64,000 nt of DNA from Marsupella aquatica (lineage: Eukaryota; Marchantiophyta), in contig OZ316891.1 of NCBI GenBank assembly GCA_973895155.1, positions 5,332,001-5,396,000 on the forward strand, given 5' to 3'. Positions 10,620-21,841 of this stretch are shown here, one piece after another (the stretch's first letter is position 1; every line of letters begins with the position of its first letter). The notes under the pieces are model-generated. The model had not been told where the DNA came from. It did no database searches and saw only the letters and a list, made by a program, of their open reading frames with translations. The position numbers and the translations under genes are program-made.

Positions 10620-11808
10620 TGTGACCAGATGCAAGCATGACGTACAACAGTTTGTCATTTTGGGCAGGAGTCTTTTAGTTTGTAAGGTTCCTACAGGCCA
10701 TGCAATGACCTGCTATTTTGGTTTGATATGGCATAACGTGTATGCTTGGTTTGTGGGGCAAGTGGGAGCAGAATGTATGTATGTGAATGGTCGACTTATT
10801 TTCAATGTGCAATAAAGGGGGGCTCGGACCTGCATCTGTTAAATTAAGGTTGTGATGTCCATGATGCGTTTGTTAAAACATAACAGAAAGTAATTGGGTG
10901 TTAATTGATGACTGGGTCTCGACTGGTGTTTAATCGATGAATGGGTCTTGGCTAGTGTTTAATCGATGAATGGGTCTCGGCAGTTTTTCATTTTGCAATT
11001 TGTGCGCAATATCTCAAGGAAAACTTCCAACTTCAAACTTTGATACAGGACAGCAAATAGAACTCAGCCACTATAGCGCATTTGCGGATCGCAACGACAT
11101 CATGTAGTGGGTCATCATAGTTCACGGAGAATTGGGTAAGTGCCCCTCCCCAATCTCCGAACATCAACAGACAAAAAACAAAGAAACACCTGAAACTCAT
11201 TGGGCGGATCCGCGGCTCCATCGTTCCCAACGACCAGTCCGAAGGGAAAAAAAACACAAGCATACAGACAACCGTAAAAACAACGTGACCCCAAACAATA
11301 CATTTATGGTAGATGTGTTCTTGTTCCAGTAGGTGTTCATTATATTTATGGAGCATTGATGGGTAATGTATGTAAATGAATAATGGAGTTTGCACTTTGA
11401 AGGTCGGGGCAACGCCTGCAACTCAATGAAGAAGTAAGTAATCATGAAAAAATAGACGACAACTTCCATGTGATGCCTAGCCAAGAATCACTAGGCCAGT
11501 TTAAATGATAAAATAAGGAGTAAACCCTGGAAACACATTAGTGTAGTAGCAAAAATATGGAAAATATAAACAATTAAGGGTGGCTATGGAACCCAAGCCG
11601 AGGCCGAAAGTAAAAATGCTGGGGGAGGGAACATGATTAGGGTTAGGGCACGCTAAGTGCCAGCGGCTATACATAACTAACGGGAAGGAAGACCAGTCAG
11701 GAAGGGGTAAGGATTGATCACAAGGAATGGCGGCTCATTTGCAAGCGCGAACTAAGCAGACGACTACGGGAGGCCAACTACTGTCCGCTGCTCAAGCAAG
11801 CACTCGGG
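10620..11808. other. Intergenic with a 29-bp tandem triplet
   Basis: Three tandem copies of a 29-bp unit (GATGAATGGGTCTYGGCTAG core) start at 10907, 10936 and 10965. Short frames on both strands do not resemble proteins. The right part (about 11630 on) probably belongs to the gypsy-like element that follows. Confidence 0.5.
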
Positions 11809-12321
11809 GTGGAAGCAGATACCGACAATCAACACAAGAAGGGTATGAGCAACGTCAATCAAGCTGCTCATTTTTGGGGATGCCTGTTAGAATGGGCAAC
11901 TGAGTACATTGGGACCTACGAGAATGAAGAATCGGAGAGAGCCGCTCGGGAATGGCAGGAGCTCGCTCAACTATGGGAGCTGCAAAAGTCTGCCTTCTTA
12001 GGAGGAGAACTCATTACGGCTGAATTCTTGTGGACGCCTATTGCCGACAAACTTGACGATCTTCTATTTTGTGAGAACAGAATAGTTGGCATCCGGGAGG
12101 CCATCAACCGCTGCAACGACATACACTGGGAGTTGAAGGGTAGCACGAAGGGGTGGAAAAAGGCAATCGTGCTGGGAGAAACATCCATGGCAGCCGCTAT
12201 GAAGAGGAAAGGGAAAATCAATGAAGACCACCCCTGCAAAGAGAACAAGGTCGGAGGCACCAAGGAAGCCAGTCGAGCAAGGGAGCAGGAGGCAAGAAGA
12301 AGCCGAAGAAGAGGAGGTTGA
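11809..12321 (+). pseudogene. Extra ORF region of gypsy-like element, part 1 (unknown)
   Basis: An open stretch of about 170 codons lacking a good ATG. The frame begins after a possible frameshift from an ATG near 11727 (MAAHLQAR...). It is hydrophilic, Glu- and Trp-rich (FWGCLLEWATEYIGTYENEE, REWQELAQLWELQ) and ends with a basic tail (KRKGKINED, RRSRRRGG). I do not recognise a family. Codon bias, orientation and position suggest it belongs to the same retroelement as the downstream mobile-domain-like and coiled-coil regions. Confidence 0.4.
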
Positions 12322-12430
12322 CCCCATCAATGTCGTTCCAACAAGGGATAACACCTGGAAAGGCTGGGCGGTGACCTCCCCGAGGAAATGCAATTAGTTA
12401 CACTTTGCACGTGAAGAGGATGCATGCTTT

Positions 12431-13255
12431 ATGGCTATGCAGACTCGGAAGTACCAGGGCTTCATGGCCGGATCCGGCTTGGAAGCTTTCGTAAAGTTAC
12501 CATGGCTGAAGCCGGAGGTGCTGGATTTAGACTTATTAGAATTTGTGGGATCTTGGGAGCCCGAGACCAATTCCACAAGGGTGTATGGGAAAGAATTCTA
12601 TCTCACTCCCCGAGTGGTTGCCAAAGTGTTTGGCTTGCCGACGGGCAATAAGACCAAAGTAGATACCCAGAAGACCTTGCGAGACAAGGAGTTCCAATCG
12701 TTCCCAGGGCCATCAACAAAGAATGGCTTCTTTTGGAACACCTGCACCAACCCGCACATAGGAGAGATAATCGATTTCTTGCGGGTAACCATGCACTGCA
12801 ACTTGCCGAGGCCAGAGATTGGCAAGGCACAGGTTTACCTGGCGGAGAGGCCAGACCCCAGCCGGGACTACAATGGATACCTCCTCACCCAATTGAAGAA
12901 AATCTTGAAGGAGGAACAGCATGTGATCGGCAAGGGAAGCGTGTCCCGGCTTGGCTATCATATGCCGCTATTGTGCCGGTATGCCCAAAGTCAGATATTT
13001 GCCCCGGTACTTCCCCTGCAGGCAAGAGCACCAGAGGAGGTTCCGGAACCGAGGCCGGCAACAAAGAAACCGACCCAGCCTGACAGTCCTACAATCGAGC
13101 AAGTGTTTAGGCCGAGGAAGGAGGACTTGCCAATGCAGCAACCAGGCATGCAAAATCTGCTGAAATTACTGGAGAAGGAAAGGAGAACGGCAACGGCAAC
13201 GGGACCGGTACAGAATACTGCTCCCAAAGTCGGCCTAAGCCGACTTACCAGGTAA
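12431..13255 (+). pseudogene. Extra ORF region of gypsy-like element, part 2 (plant mobile domain-like)
   Basis: 274 codons from an ATG at 12431. Residues about 12-75 (AFVKLPWLKPEVLD, FVGSWEPETNST, REFYLTP-like GKEFYLTPRVVAKVFGLP) resemble the transposon-associated plant mobile or aminotransferase-like domain, in which a Trp-containing F-G-W-x-P-x-T block is followed by an x-LT-x-D/R-V-x-x-x-x-GLP block. Residues beyond 200 are Pro/Lys/Glu-rich linker. The frame ends in TAA and coding appears to continue in another frame, so it is probably broken. Such domains ride in several plant transposons. The assignment is by pattern and moderate. Confidence 0.45.
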
Positions 13256-13685
13256 AACACCTTTACTGGGGTCAAGGAGAGAAGGAGGCTGGAACACGAG
13301 CCGGGAGTCCGAATGTATGTAGGAGCCTCAAGTCCCAAAGCCAAGGAAAAACAGCCCAAAGCTCCTGGTCGCGATAGGGAGAAGAAGACATCAACGTGGA
13401 AGCCGGAGGAACCAACTGAGACCCGTGATCTGTGAGGCCGTGTTCACGGCAAAACCAGGAGAGCAGCGGAGGGAGCCGGTCGTCCAAGCCACAGAGGAGG
13501 CGATAGAAGGCTACGAACATGATGACTCCGGCTACGGGTCAGACCATCATGTTCCAGGAGTAAGGACCTGTGGCAGGTTCATCCCCACTCTTCCAAGAGT
13601 AGTTTGAGGGGACCCCACCCAGTAGAGCAGCCCCGAGTCTCCCCCACCAGATATCGCTCCCCCAAGCTTTGACGGCATAAAATAG

Positions 13686-15320
13686 ATGGCACAGGAGTTT
13701 TAGGAGCAACTCAGGGAGGAAGAGAAGGCAGCCCTGGCTAGGGAGAAATATTTACCAGGGGAGAATGGCCGGAGCACATCAGGCGGCTCTCCAGCCACGA
13801 TAGAAGAAATCCGCAAGGCGGCTTGGGAACAAAGGCCGCGATGGTTGATGCCGATGACTTCTACTCACTCCGCCTATGCTAAATAAAGCTCGAAAGAAAG
13901 AACCATGGAGTACGGGGAGATGTGTGGGGAACTTGCGCTCAACATCTTTGGGGAGGAGTTGGAGCACGGACCCTTTTTCCAGAGGGAGATGTTGGAGAAG
14001 CGCCAATTAGAAGAAGCGGTGGCTTTGGAGAGAAGCAAGAAGGACGAGGTCATCCATCGGCTTAGGGCAAGGGAAGCCGAGGTAGAAGACCTGAAGGCGG
14101 CCAAGAAAGCCCAAGATGAGCTGCACATTAAGCGGCATGAGCTAAACATCATGCAGAGGTAATTGGATATATCGCAATCTAATAATTAGATTATCAAGGA
14201 TAAATTGACTCAGACCCAAGGAGAGTTGGCCGATGCGATCAAGGAGAGGGAGAAATGGAAGCGAGAGCTGAGGGACGCAAAGGAGGCCTACATAGCAGCC
14301 AACAACCAGGCCATGGCGGAAACCCAGAGAAGGGAGAGGGCATTGAAGGGGGAGCTCGAGGATATCCGCAGGGCCCTTGAACAGAAGGAGGCCAAGTTAG
14401 GGAAATCCTATTAGGCAATTATTATGCTACAACAGGAGCTTGCATCCCTGATGGCCAGCTTCAAGGCCAACCTACATGAAAAAGACAACCAGCTTGATCA
14501 GACTTATGCCAAGATGAATAAAATGGAGTCTGAGGTCGTTACGGAGCTTGACAAGGAGCTGAAAGCAACCCAGGAGGAGAGGGCTACCTTAAAGAAGGAG
14601 TTGGAGGAAGCCCACAGAGAGTTGGAGAAAGCCCATAGAGAGTTGGAGGAAGCCCAGAAGGAGCTACTGGAGGCGTGCAACGACCTGGACAAATTGCATG
14701 AGGAGTTGGAGGAAAGCACACGGAAGATGGAGAACTTACAACGGCAAGCCGACAACCAAACGGAGCGGTTGAAGAAACAGGCCGCAGTATTTAAGTGCTT
14801 GGCTTCCTCAAGTCCAACTCCAATAGGGGCAACCAAGTTTCCAGGAGCAGTACTGGCCAAAGGACAAGCCGAGACACTTGCACCGGTGCCGGAGGCAAGT
14901 GGCAAGGGGAAGGGACCAGTTGCTGAAACAAGGAAGAAGAAAAAGCGAAAACCTTTTGGGTCGGGGAGTAACACGGCTTCTCAAGCCATCGTGACCAAGG
15001 AAGTAAACCTGACACCAACCTCAGGCGGGGTCATGGCAGAGGATCCAACTGTCCTACAAGGCGGGGATGGCAAGGGCAAAGCCGGAATGCTCAGTGATGA
15101 GGCCGGTATACCAAATCCACCACTAGAACAGATCGAGAAAGCCGTAACCTTATCGGAGGCCGTGGCCGATGCTGAGGCCAAAGCTGAGGGTGGACCCAGT
15201 CAGGCCAATGGAGAGTTGACTCGGTCTGGAGCAGGTAATCTGTCAGAGGACGGACCTATGGTAGTGGCTACGGAGGAAGTGTTGGGGGCATCCATTAAGG
15301 ATCAGCCACCACTACCATGA
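13686..15320 (+). pseudogene. Extra ORF region of gypsy-like element, part 3 (long coiled coil)
   Basis: One reading frame stays open from 13686 to TGA at 15320 except for stops at 13701, 13884, 14160, 14187 and 14412. The last three segments (13905, 14205, 14424 onward) are in the same phase. The central 270 codons are heptad-like with repeats such as ELEEAHRELEKAHRELEEA (about 14600-14680), typical of a long coiled coil. The last 170 codons are Ala/Gly/Pro/Thr low complexity with a basic patch KKKKRKPFG. Several stops (TAG, TAA) fall where Gln codons would suit the heptads. Not a host gene in its present state. Confidence 0.55.
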
Positions 15321-16279
15321 CGGTGGTGGAGGGCCGCTCCTGTTAAGGAGGGCGGACGTGAAGGGAGGAGGCGTGAGTGGGCAGGGCGGGCTCAGATCTC
15401 CAAGTTTAGAATTAGGATCAGGACCAGGAGGCGGCCCTGACACTTAGCTTAGTGGGATTGCGGATCCACTGGTAAGAGCAACACTTGTGCTCCTGCCTCG
15501 TTGTACATAGGTAGATTACAGTCAGGTTAGATTAGGCTTACGCTACAAGGAATTGGGCGGATCCACTGCCAGGATAAGTACCTGGGCAGCGCGGGGGGGG
15601 GGGGGTTCAGGGCCTTCTTCCTTAGCAAGTTTTTAGTGCACCAGCAGGGCTGGGATCAAGTACTAGTTAAAGAAGCTCTCGGTTAGTTATGCTGTGACCC
15701 GTGTGTATATTCATGTTTCCTCATACTTAAGAGATGAATAGAGTTGGCCTCACAGCTTAGTTTGCAGATTTTGTGTATGAGAAGTACTCTTTGTATGGCA
15801 AGTGCATGGTATAACTCAGTCAGAAAGACTCACTTTGCTATTTGTGTGTCGCATTAACTTGTTTGAAGATTGCCCACATCAACCAAGAAGGGAGTAAGCA
15901 AGGTAGTAAGAGTTGGATGTGTCGAGCTGAGAGAGGTCTTAGCGGCTTACCCAAGCCAGTTGGGGATCATTCCGGCGGCGGAATCCAAACATACCTAAAG
16001 GGAGACCAGGAGAGGAGGACAATGGAAGGCATAGTAGAGGCCGGCTTCACATCTCATGACCCGATGAAGGATATTTTCAGTATATGTATGTAAAATGTTA
16101 GTCAAAGTTAGCAGAGTCCCATGCCGCTAAGCCGTGAAACCGGCCTTGCCAAGAGCGAAACTTGCGGGAATCGGCTTGTGCAGGGGGGTTTCTTGGGTTT
16201 AGGGAGCCATGGGATGCACCACATATTTGGCGCTAGATGGAGGGGGCATTTCTTAAGCCGTGAGATATGAAGTTAGGTA
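15321..16279. other. Non-coding segment between ORF region and gag; LTR-like features, unproven
   Basis: Contains a 13-base G run (15593-15605), an AGATGAATAGAG stretch near 15730 and, just before the gag start, TTTGGCGCTAGATGGAGGGG (about 16227-16246), which looks like a tRNA primer-binding site of Tat-type gypsy elements. If so, 5' LTR sequence would lie between about 15340 and 16225. I could not find a matching 3' LTR by eye. Confidence 0.35.
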
Positions 16280-19111
16280 ATGACTGAACCTACACCAAGG
16301 GAGGAAAGAGCGATTCAACGAGAGAGAGCTCGTCTGCAGCAGCTCGCCGGGTGGCATGATACACAGCGACTGAGAGGGGCAGAAAGAGCTAGTAGCTCCG
16401 AAATTGAGAGTGGCATCGAAGAAGAAATACCAGAAGAGGAGTCGGTAAGGAGAAGTGAGTCCCCAACCGACATGGGGGAACCGGAGGCACGGCCAGAAGA
16501 AAGGCTAGGAACCAGACTAAGATAAAGGTCACGCATTCATTACAAGGCATTTCATGGGAGAGGAGATGAGGATCCAGACGAATGGTTGGATGACTTCGAG
16601 GGAACCGCTGTAGCAAATGGAGAATCGGCCATCAAGATGCAAATTCTTCCCGGCCTGTTCAAGGGTGAGGCTAGGCCCTGGTACAAAGCATTGGATGTGG
16701 AAGATCAAGCCATCTGGCATACCTTCAAATCACTATTTGTAAAGGAGTTTCGACCCATTGGAACCTCAGAGCTAGCAGTGCTGAAGTTGGGACGACTTCA
16801 GTTCAAGGAGAACAAATCCTTCAGGAAGTTCTTGCAACGCTTCCAAAAGCTGGTAAGACGTACAAAGACCAATGCATTTGAAGGTATGCAACTTCAATGG
16901 TTGGTGAATGCCTTACCGTAGAAGATGAGTTTTGCAGTTAGGAAGGAGAACCCAAAGACTTTAGTCGAGGCAATTAGGGATATTCAATTGTACATTAATG
17001 CAGATATCACAAGCCGGAAGAAACAGCTCAAGTCTAAGAGCTCCTCATTCAAGGAAGGATCACCACATAAGAAAAAAGATAAGAAAAAGAAACATTCTAA
17101 GAAGTCAAGAAGTGATAACTCAAGCTCGGATAGTGGAAGTAGCAAGAGTGAGTCATCTTCTAGTTCTGAAAAAGAAAAATCCAGGAAAAAGAAGGGCAGA
17201 AGGAGGGGGAAGTTGAAAGTCAAGCTAGAGGCTAAAATACCAGATAACATCGTAGCTCTTACCGAGCAGCTTAAGGCTATAATAGCAGAGGTAAAGCCAA
17301 AGAAGAAAGTAGTACTGGAAGATAGCTCTGTATGGTGTGCCTTATGTTATAAAACCGGACACCATAAAGATGCATGTCCTAAACTCACTACTAGTCATGT
17401 TCGGCATATAGCTGAGGTCAGACCATGTCAGGGAGAAGTAGAGTACTTTCTAGGGGATGCCGCTGATAGTGTTTTTGGCATCAGTGAGACTGGAGCACGA
17501 GACCTATCCAACCGACCTGCATCTCTCTGGTCAGGATTAAGGAACAATCTGGGAGAAATGTATCCTCGGATTATTCAGAATCCATTAGTAACTCCTAGGC
17601 CAAATGTGCAAAGATTTGCGGCATGCTATAATTATGGTCAACCTGGCCATTTTTCTAGAGAATGCCTGAATGCACGCAAACAAGGTGATGGACAACCAGC
17701 TCAGCTATGTATGGGATACCGCCAGGAGGGTCACATGCTAGGACAATGTCCTACTTGGGTGGCAGGATTGGCCGCAAATCATAAACTCTTGCCAGTCAAG
17801 GTCTTGCCACCAGGTACTACCCCAGGAGGAGTTCAAATCAACCACATCAAACTCGGATGGCAAACGGATGCCGAGGCTGAGTTTGGACCATCTGATGATG
17901 AGGCCGAGGCCCTATCAACATTTTCAGAAGTGGATTTGGATCATGATTGCTACCGGGTTTCTACTCAATCCACTAGAAGGAAGGAAAGGTGGGATGGGCT
18001 GGCCAAAAATAAAGGGAAGGTTAAAGAAGAGAAGATCAACTCTTCGTCAACATCAACGGAAGGAGAAGGAAGGGCGTTGGCAACACAGGTAAGCCATGAG
18101 CCCACCAGTGAGCCCAATCCTTCACAGGACAACAACTTCAATCGAGACCATCCTAAGTTGTTCTACCCCTCTATTACGACTAGTGTTAAGGAACAACTGT
18201 GAGAATTGGAAACCCTGGAGAATACCGAAGCCATAGCTAAGGATGTGAAACGAGCAAAAGCGTTGTTTGCTTCGGAAGATCCAAGGGCTATGGAAACTGG
18301 CGTGAAAAAACAGGTCGAAGCCAATATGAAGACACCGGCAGAAGAAAAGACGATAGTCCCCTACGACCTGGCTAAAGATGTACTAGAATCTAGAGTCTCG
18401 GCAACAGTAGGTCAATTGTTGAAAAATAGCCCTTATTTTCAGAAGCAGTTAAGGAAGGCCATTCTCGACAAGCCGAGATTACCCAAGGTAGCAACCAGAT
18501 CCGACGTGCTAATGATAGAAGAAGATCAAGGAGCCCCAGCATTACTATTAATGATTCAAGGAGAAATATTACTAAGGGTACCCATCGATGGAGGATTAGG
18601 GGTATGTATTATGATTGATTCAACAGCAAAAGGATGGGGACTAACGCCAAAGATGACTGGAAGAGTGCTGAACATGGCCAATGGGTATCAGATCATTCCC
18701 ACGGGAGTGTTAACCGACATCAAGACTGAGATAGGAGGGATCTTCTTTAGCATTAACTATGTAGTAATGAAGCCGGTAAATCCTACGTCATTTCGGCTAT
18801 TGATTGGCAGGCCATGGCTGTATCTAGCCAAGGTAATAGAAGATTGGGGGAAGAAGGAGTTCACTTTTGGAACCCCCGCTATCACGGTATCTTGGGACAC
18901 CAAGGATGACCGTAGGAGAAGCATCAGGGAGGTAGACGGGTATGACAGTGGACTGGAGTCAACAGATGAGGTACGTTGGCTAGAATGCCTCACTAACCTG
19001 ACCGAAGAAAGTATCTTTGACCAGAAGTGTCCCCCAGCGGACTATGGCAAGAACCTCTGGAGAGTGACTTGGAGGAATGTGAAGCAGAAACCGAGGACTA
19101 CTTTGCCATAG
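16280..19111 (+). pseudogene. gag-pro: Ty3/gypsy-like gag-protease polyprotein, inactivated
   Basis: A single phase runs from ATG 16280 to TAG 19109-19111, interrupted by TAA 16523, TAG 16919 and TGA 18200. Order: a Glu/Arg-rich N-terminus; Retrotrans_gag domain (about 16565-17000; DPDEWLDDFEG, GEARPWYKAL, RFQKLVRRT); a Lys/Ser-rich basic region (17010-17220); three zinc knuckles at 17336-17377 (CX2CX4HX4C intact), 17624-17665 and 17708-17749 (both with Tyr in place of the second Cys); then an aspartic protease (about 18500-18880) with VPIDGGLGVCIM as active-site loop (Asp codon 18587-18589) and LLIGRPWLYLAKVIEDWG as the C-terminal psi-loop. No reverse transcriptase, RNase H or integrase follows. 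The element is dead and, if it ever moved, relied on another element's pol. Confidence 0.8.
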
Positions 19112-19619
19112 AGTCCACCTTCTTAGCTTCAATTCCGGAGGAAGCACAAGAGGTGGACCGGTTGGATGAAACGTCTAAGTGGGGAGCTGCACTCGAGACA
19201 GTGGATTTTCCTCAGGCATTGTGGTAGAGCCGGCAGGATCCACAATACCGTCTATCATTGGCAATAAATTAAATACCAAGGAATCGACATACAAGCCGAT
19301 TACGAGGGCAGAACAAATTGAGGCCCTATTAGAAGCCGAAAGAGCATAGCGGCCTGACCCTCAGGAGGCAAGAATGGATGAGATGCACAAAAACAAGCCA
19401 GAGCCAAGGCCGGAAGGGAAGCCGACCACCAATTCAAAACCAAATAGTCCGGCACGGGGACAATCTACGGATAACAAGGGAGAAACCGACTTGGCTAGTA
19501 CAGCCGAGATTCCAATTTATGGAGGTATGAGACTGGAGAGGTTGGAGGCCGAATTGGACCCAAACTTGAAGAAGCAGATTAATATGATCCAAGCACGGCA
19601 ATACCGAAACTTTCTATAG
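19027..19619 (+). pseudogene. Tail of gypsy-like polyprotein in shifted frames
   Basis: The protease frame ends while an overlapping frame (19027-19227, acidic, SDLEECEAETEDYFAIEST) and a further frame (19374-19619, GMRLERLEAELDPNLKKQ) continue acidic coding-like sequence, so frameshifts near 19060 and 19250 are likely. Stops at 19227, near 19347 and at 19619 are TAG where Gln would fit. This would be the linker to a pol region that is missing. Confidence 0.5.
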
Positions 19620-20827
19620 AGCCCTTTCTTTCTGTAAAATTCTGGATATCTTCCCCCCGAAGCCTGAAACTCCAAGGCCTGGGATACCAACCGGGGGGCA
19701 GGTTCATTGTCAGATGTTTTTTTGCCAAACACTTTTGACCTTTCACCTTTGCCCATTTTAATTTTCACGACCTGGGACGGGCTACACCTTTCCAATTTTG
19801 ATATTCTATGCTCGAGAGTGTCAACTCTCTGAGTGAGGAGCGACAGAGACCAATTTTGTGAATCACTCGATCTCTCTAATCACCCCATAGATGATTCACA
19901 ATGTTAACAAAATCTCAAGAGGAAGGCCTCTGGGTCAGAAGCTTGGCCCAAAGGGGGGGACTTCCAGAGCCCAAGGATTAGACAGCCGTCAGACGAGGAA
20001 TCTGCACCCCTGGGCCCTTAGTCTTAACTAATACGTGGAGGATCTGCGAACGCTCGAAGGGTAGTTTTTATTCATTTTGAACTAATAATTATAATTATCA
20101 CTAGTAATAAGGGAACTTTTAATGGTAAAATGGAAATAACAAGGGGTAAACACGAAAAGGGCCCAATCGCAGGGGGGTCCACTTCTTTTACATGGAGTGA
20201 GGGCCCAGGGATCTGCGCTAAGCTGAGCTCTATTGGGTAACTTGAAATCAAGTCTACTTGCTCGATGTACTTCTACGCGATAATCGTGTCCTCCAAAGTT
20301 TTAGGAAAGAGGTGACACAAAAAAACGAGATACATCAGAGCTGAAGATACCATGCAAGTGATTGACAACGTGCACACGATTTTGAAAAGGAAAACTTTTC
20401 ATTATTCACAAAAATAGTTGATGTTGGAAGAGGCATCCCTCAAACCAATGCCATGATGCCAAAACGGAATTCAAAAATCTGTTGAGAAGATGACTCCAAC
20501 CAAACTACCCAAGGATGTTGGCATTGAGATGTGGGTAAGACAATCGCAGAGGAACAGAAGGACCTCAACGCTCTACGCGAGACTAGCGCAGAAAGAGATT
20601 TGGGTTTAGGGTTGATCTACGATCTCACAGTTGCAAGAGGCATTCCTCCAACCAACGTCCAGGTTCCTAAACACCTTTCAGATAAGGAAATCTCCTTTAC
20701 CAGCTTAAAGCAGAAACAAAAGTGAGCGAACACAATCTAAATTTTCCGGAGTTGAATATCTACGCGAGACTCGCGTAATCCTCAAAATGCTTCAAAAACT
20801 TAAGACTCTCCCAAATGGCTTCAAATC
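19620..20827. other. Non-coding; possible polypurine tract and decayed element end
   Basis: AAAGGGGGGGA at about 19950-19960 has the look of a retroelement polypurine tract, but no LTR start with TG or repeat of the region before gag was found. Two imperfect copies of GTTGSAAGAGGCATYCCTC lie at about 20412 and 20632. A 64-codon frame at 20531-20725 is not recognised. Confidence 0.35.
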
Positions 20828-21158
20828 TTAATCGTTCCACGAAGATGGCATCCACTCATCCGAGTCCGGAGTGGATTCGCGGTAGTCAAGGAATGCTTCC
20901 TTTGCCCAAGCTCGATGGTCCATCGGAGCCCGCCGCTGCTTCTTTCCCTTCCCATAGTAGACATTGACGTTTTCCTTCATGCGTCTTTTGTTGACAGTCT
21001 CCCTGGGCATCTTTCCGGCTTTCCTCGCACCCGATGCCTCCTGCCCCTCCATAGGCGACACGGAATTTCCTCCACGACTAATCTTTGAATCGTCCATTTT
21101 TGATTCTCCAGGTGTCTTACAATCGGGAAAGCCACAGGTATCTCCATCGAGTTCTGAC
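20828..21158 (-). CDS. Hypothetical basic protein, probable terminal exon
   Basis: Open for about 110 codons on the minus strand. The protein is Lys/Arg-rich in the middle (ETVNKRRMKENVN, GKGKKQRRAP) and acidic at its end (RESTPDSDEWMPSSWND), so a nuclear protein is possible. No true ATG opens it; it is preceded on the minus strand by a pyrimidine-rich TTTTTCTTGTCAG at about 21170-21159, a good splice acceptor, so it is probably the last exon of a gene whose earlier exons lie at higher coordinates, head-to-head or overlapping with the beta-galactosidase promoter. I could not identify those exons. Family unknown. Confidence 0.35.
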
Positions 21159-21159
21159 A

Positions 21160-21841
21160 AGAAAAACCTTTTACATCGACATTAGGCATGAGTAAGAAGT
21201 AAAATCATCATCTGCTGGAAGAGGAGCGTGATTCTAGTGGCAAAAAATTGCCAGGCTTTTTGTCATCTATTAGCCATGTCTTCTATTAGCAAGTTTCCTA
21301 GCCAGTTCCCCCACCATTAACAGACCCCATACGCCATGATCTGACGGCTATCCTTAAATCTAGGCCTATCTGACGGTCATAAATTATTCCATTAAAACTA
21401 GATAAAGGAATCTTCTTTGCATCTTCTCGTTCACTCAAAACCTGGCGAAGCGAAAAAGAATTATCGTGACACATACTGTAGTCTTATTTCTTACTTGTTC
21501 CTCGTACAACACGCAATTTCTTTCTCCGTCATCAACTCATCCTGATTCACATCTCCCGCTCTCCCGCACAAAAGCAACTCTGTATCAATCTCCCGAGCTG
21601 CCGCTGCCTGAGAGCGCATTACCTGAGACGAGTGTCCTCTTGCCGAGTGCTCCGGCTGGCTCGCATGGCTGCCTGCCTGGACTCCAATTGGGAAAACTAA
21701 TGCTCCCTCAATTGCCGCCGTGCTCTCTGCCTCTTGCAAGCTTCAATGCGAAATTGTCCGGGAGTTCGATGAGTTTCTGGAGGATCTGAAATTTGAAACG
21801 CCCGGAAGCGAGCTTAGATGAGTCACGGAGAAGGTGCCGCG
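21160..21841. other. Intergenic/5' flank of beta-galactosidase gene
   Basis: No clear TATA box close to the start. The last ~300 bp are C/T-rich (TCTCCCGCTCTCCCGCAC near 21553), as in many plant 5' leaders. A + frame at 21466-21789 looks like leader sequence rather than a gene. Confidence 0.4.
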
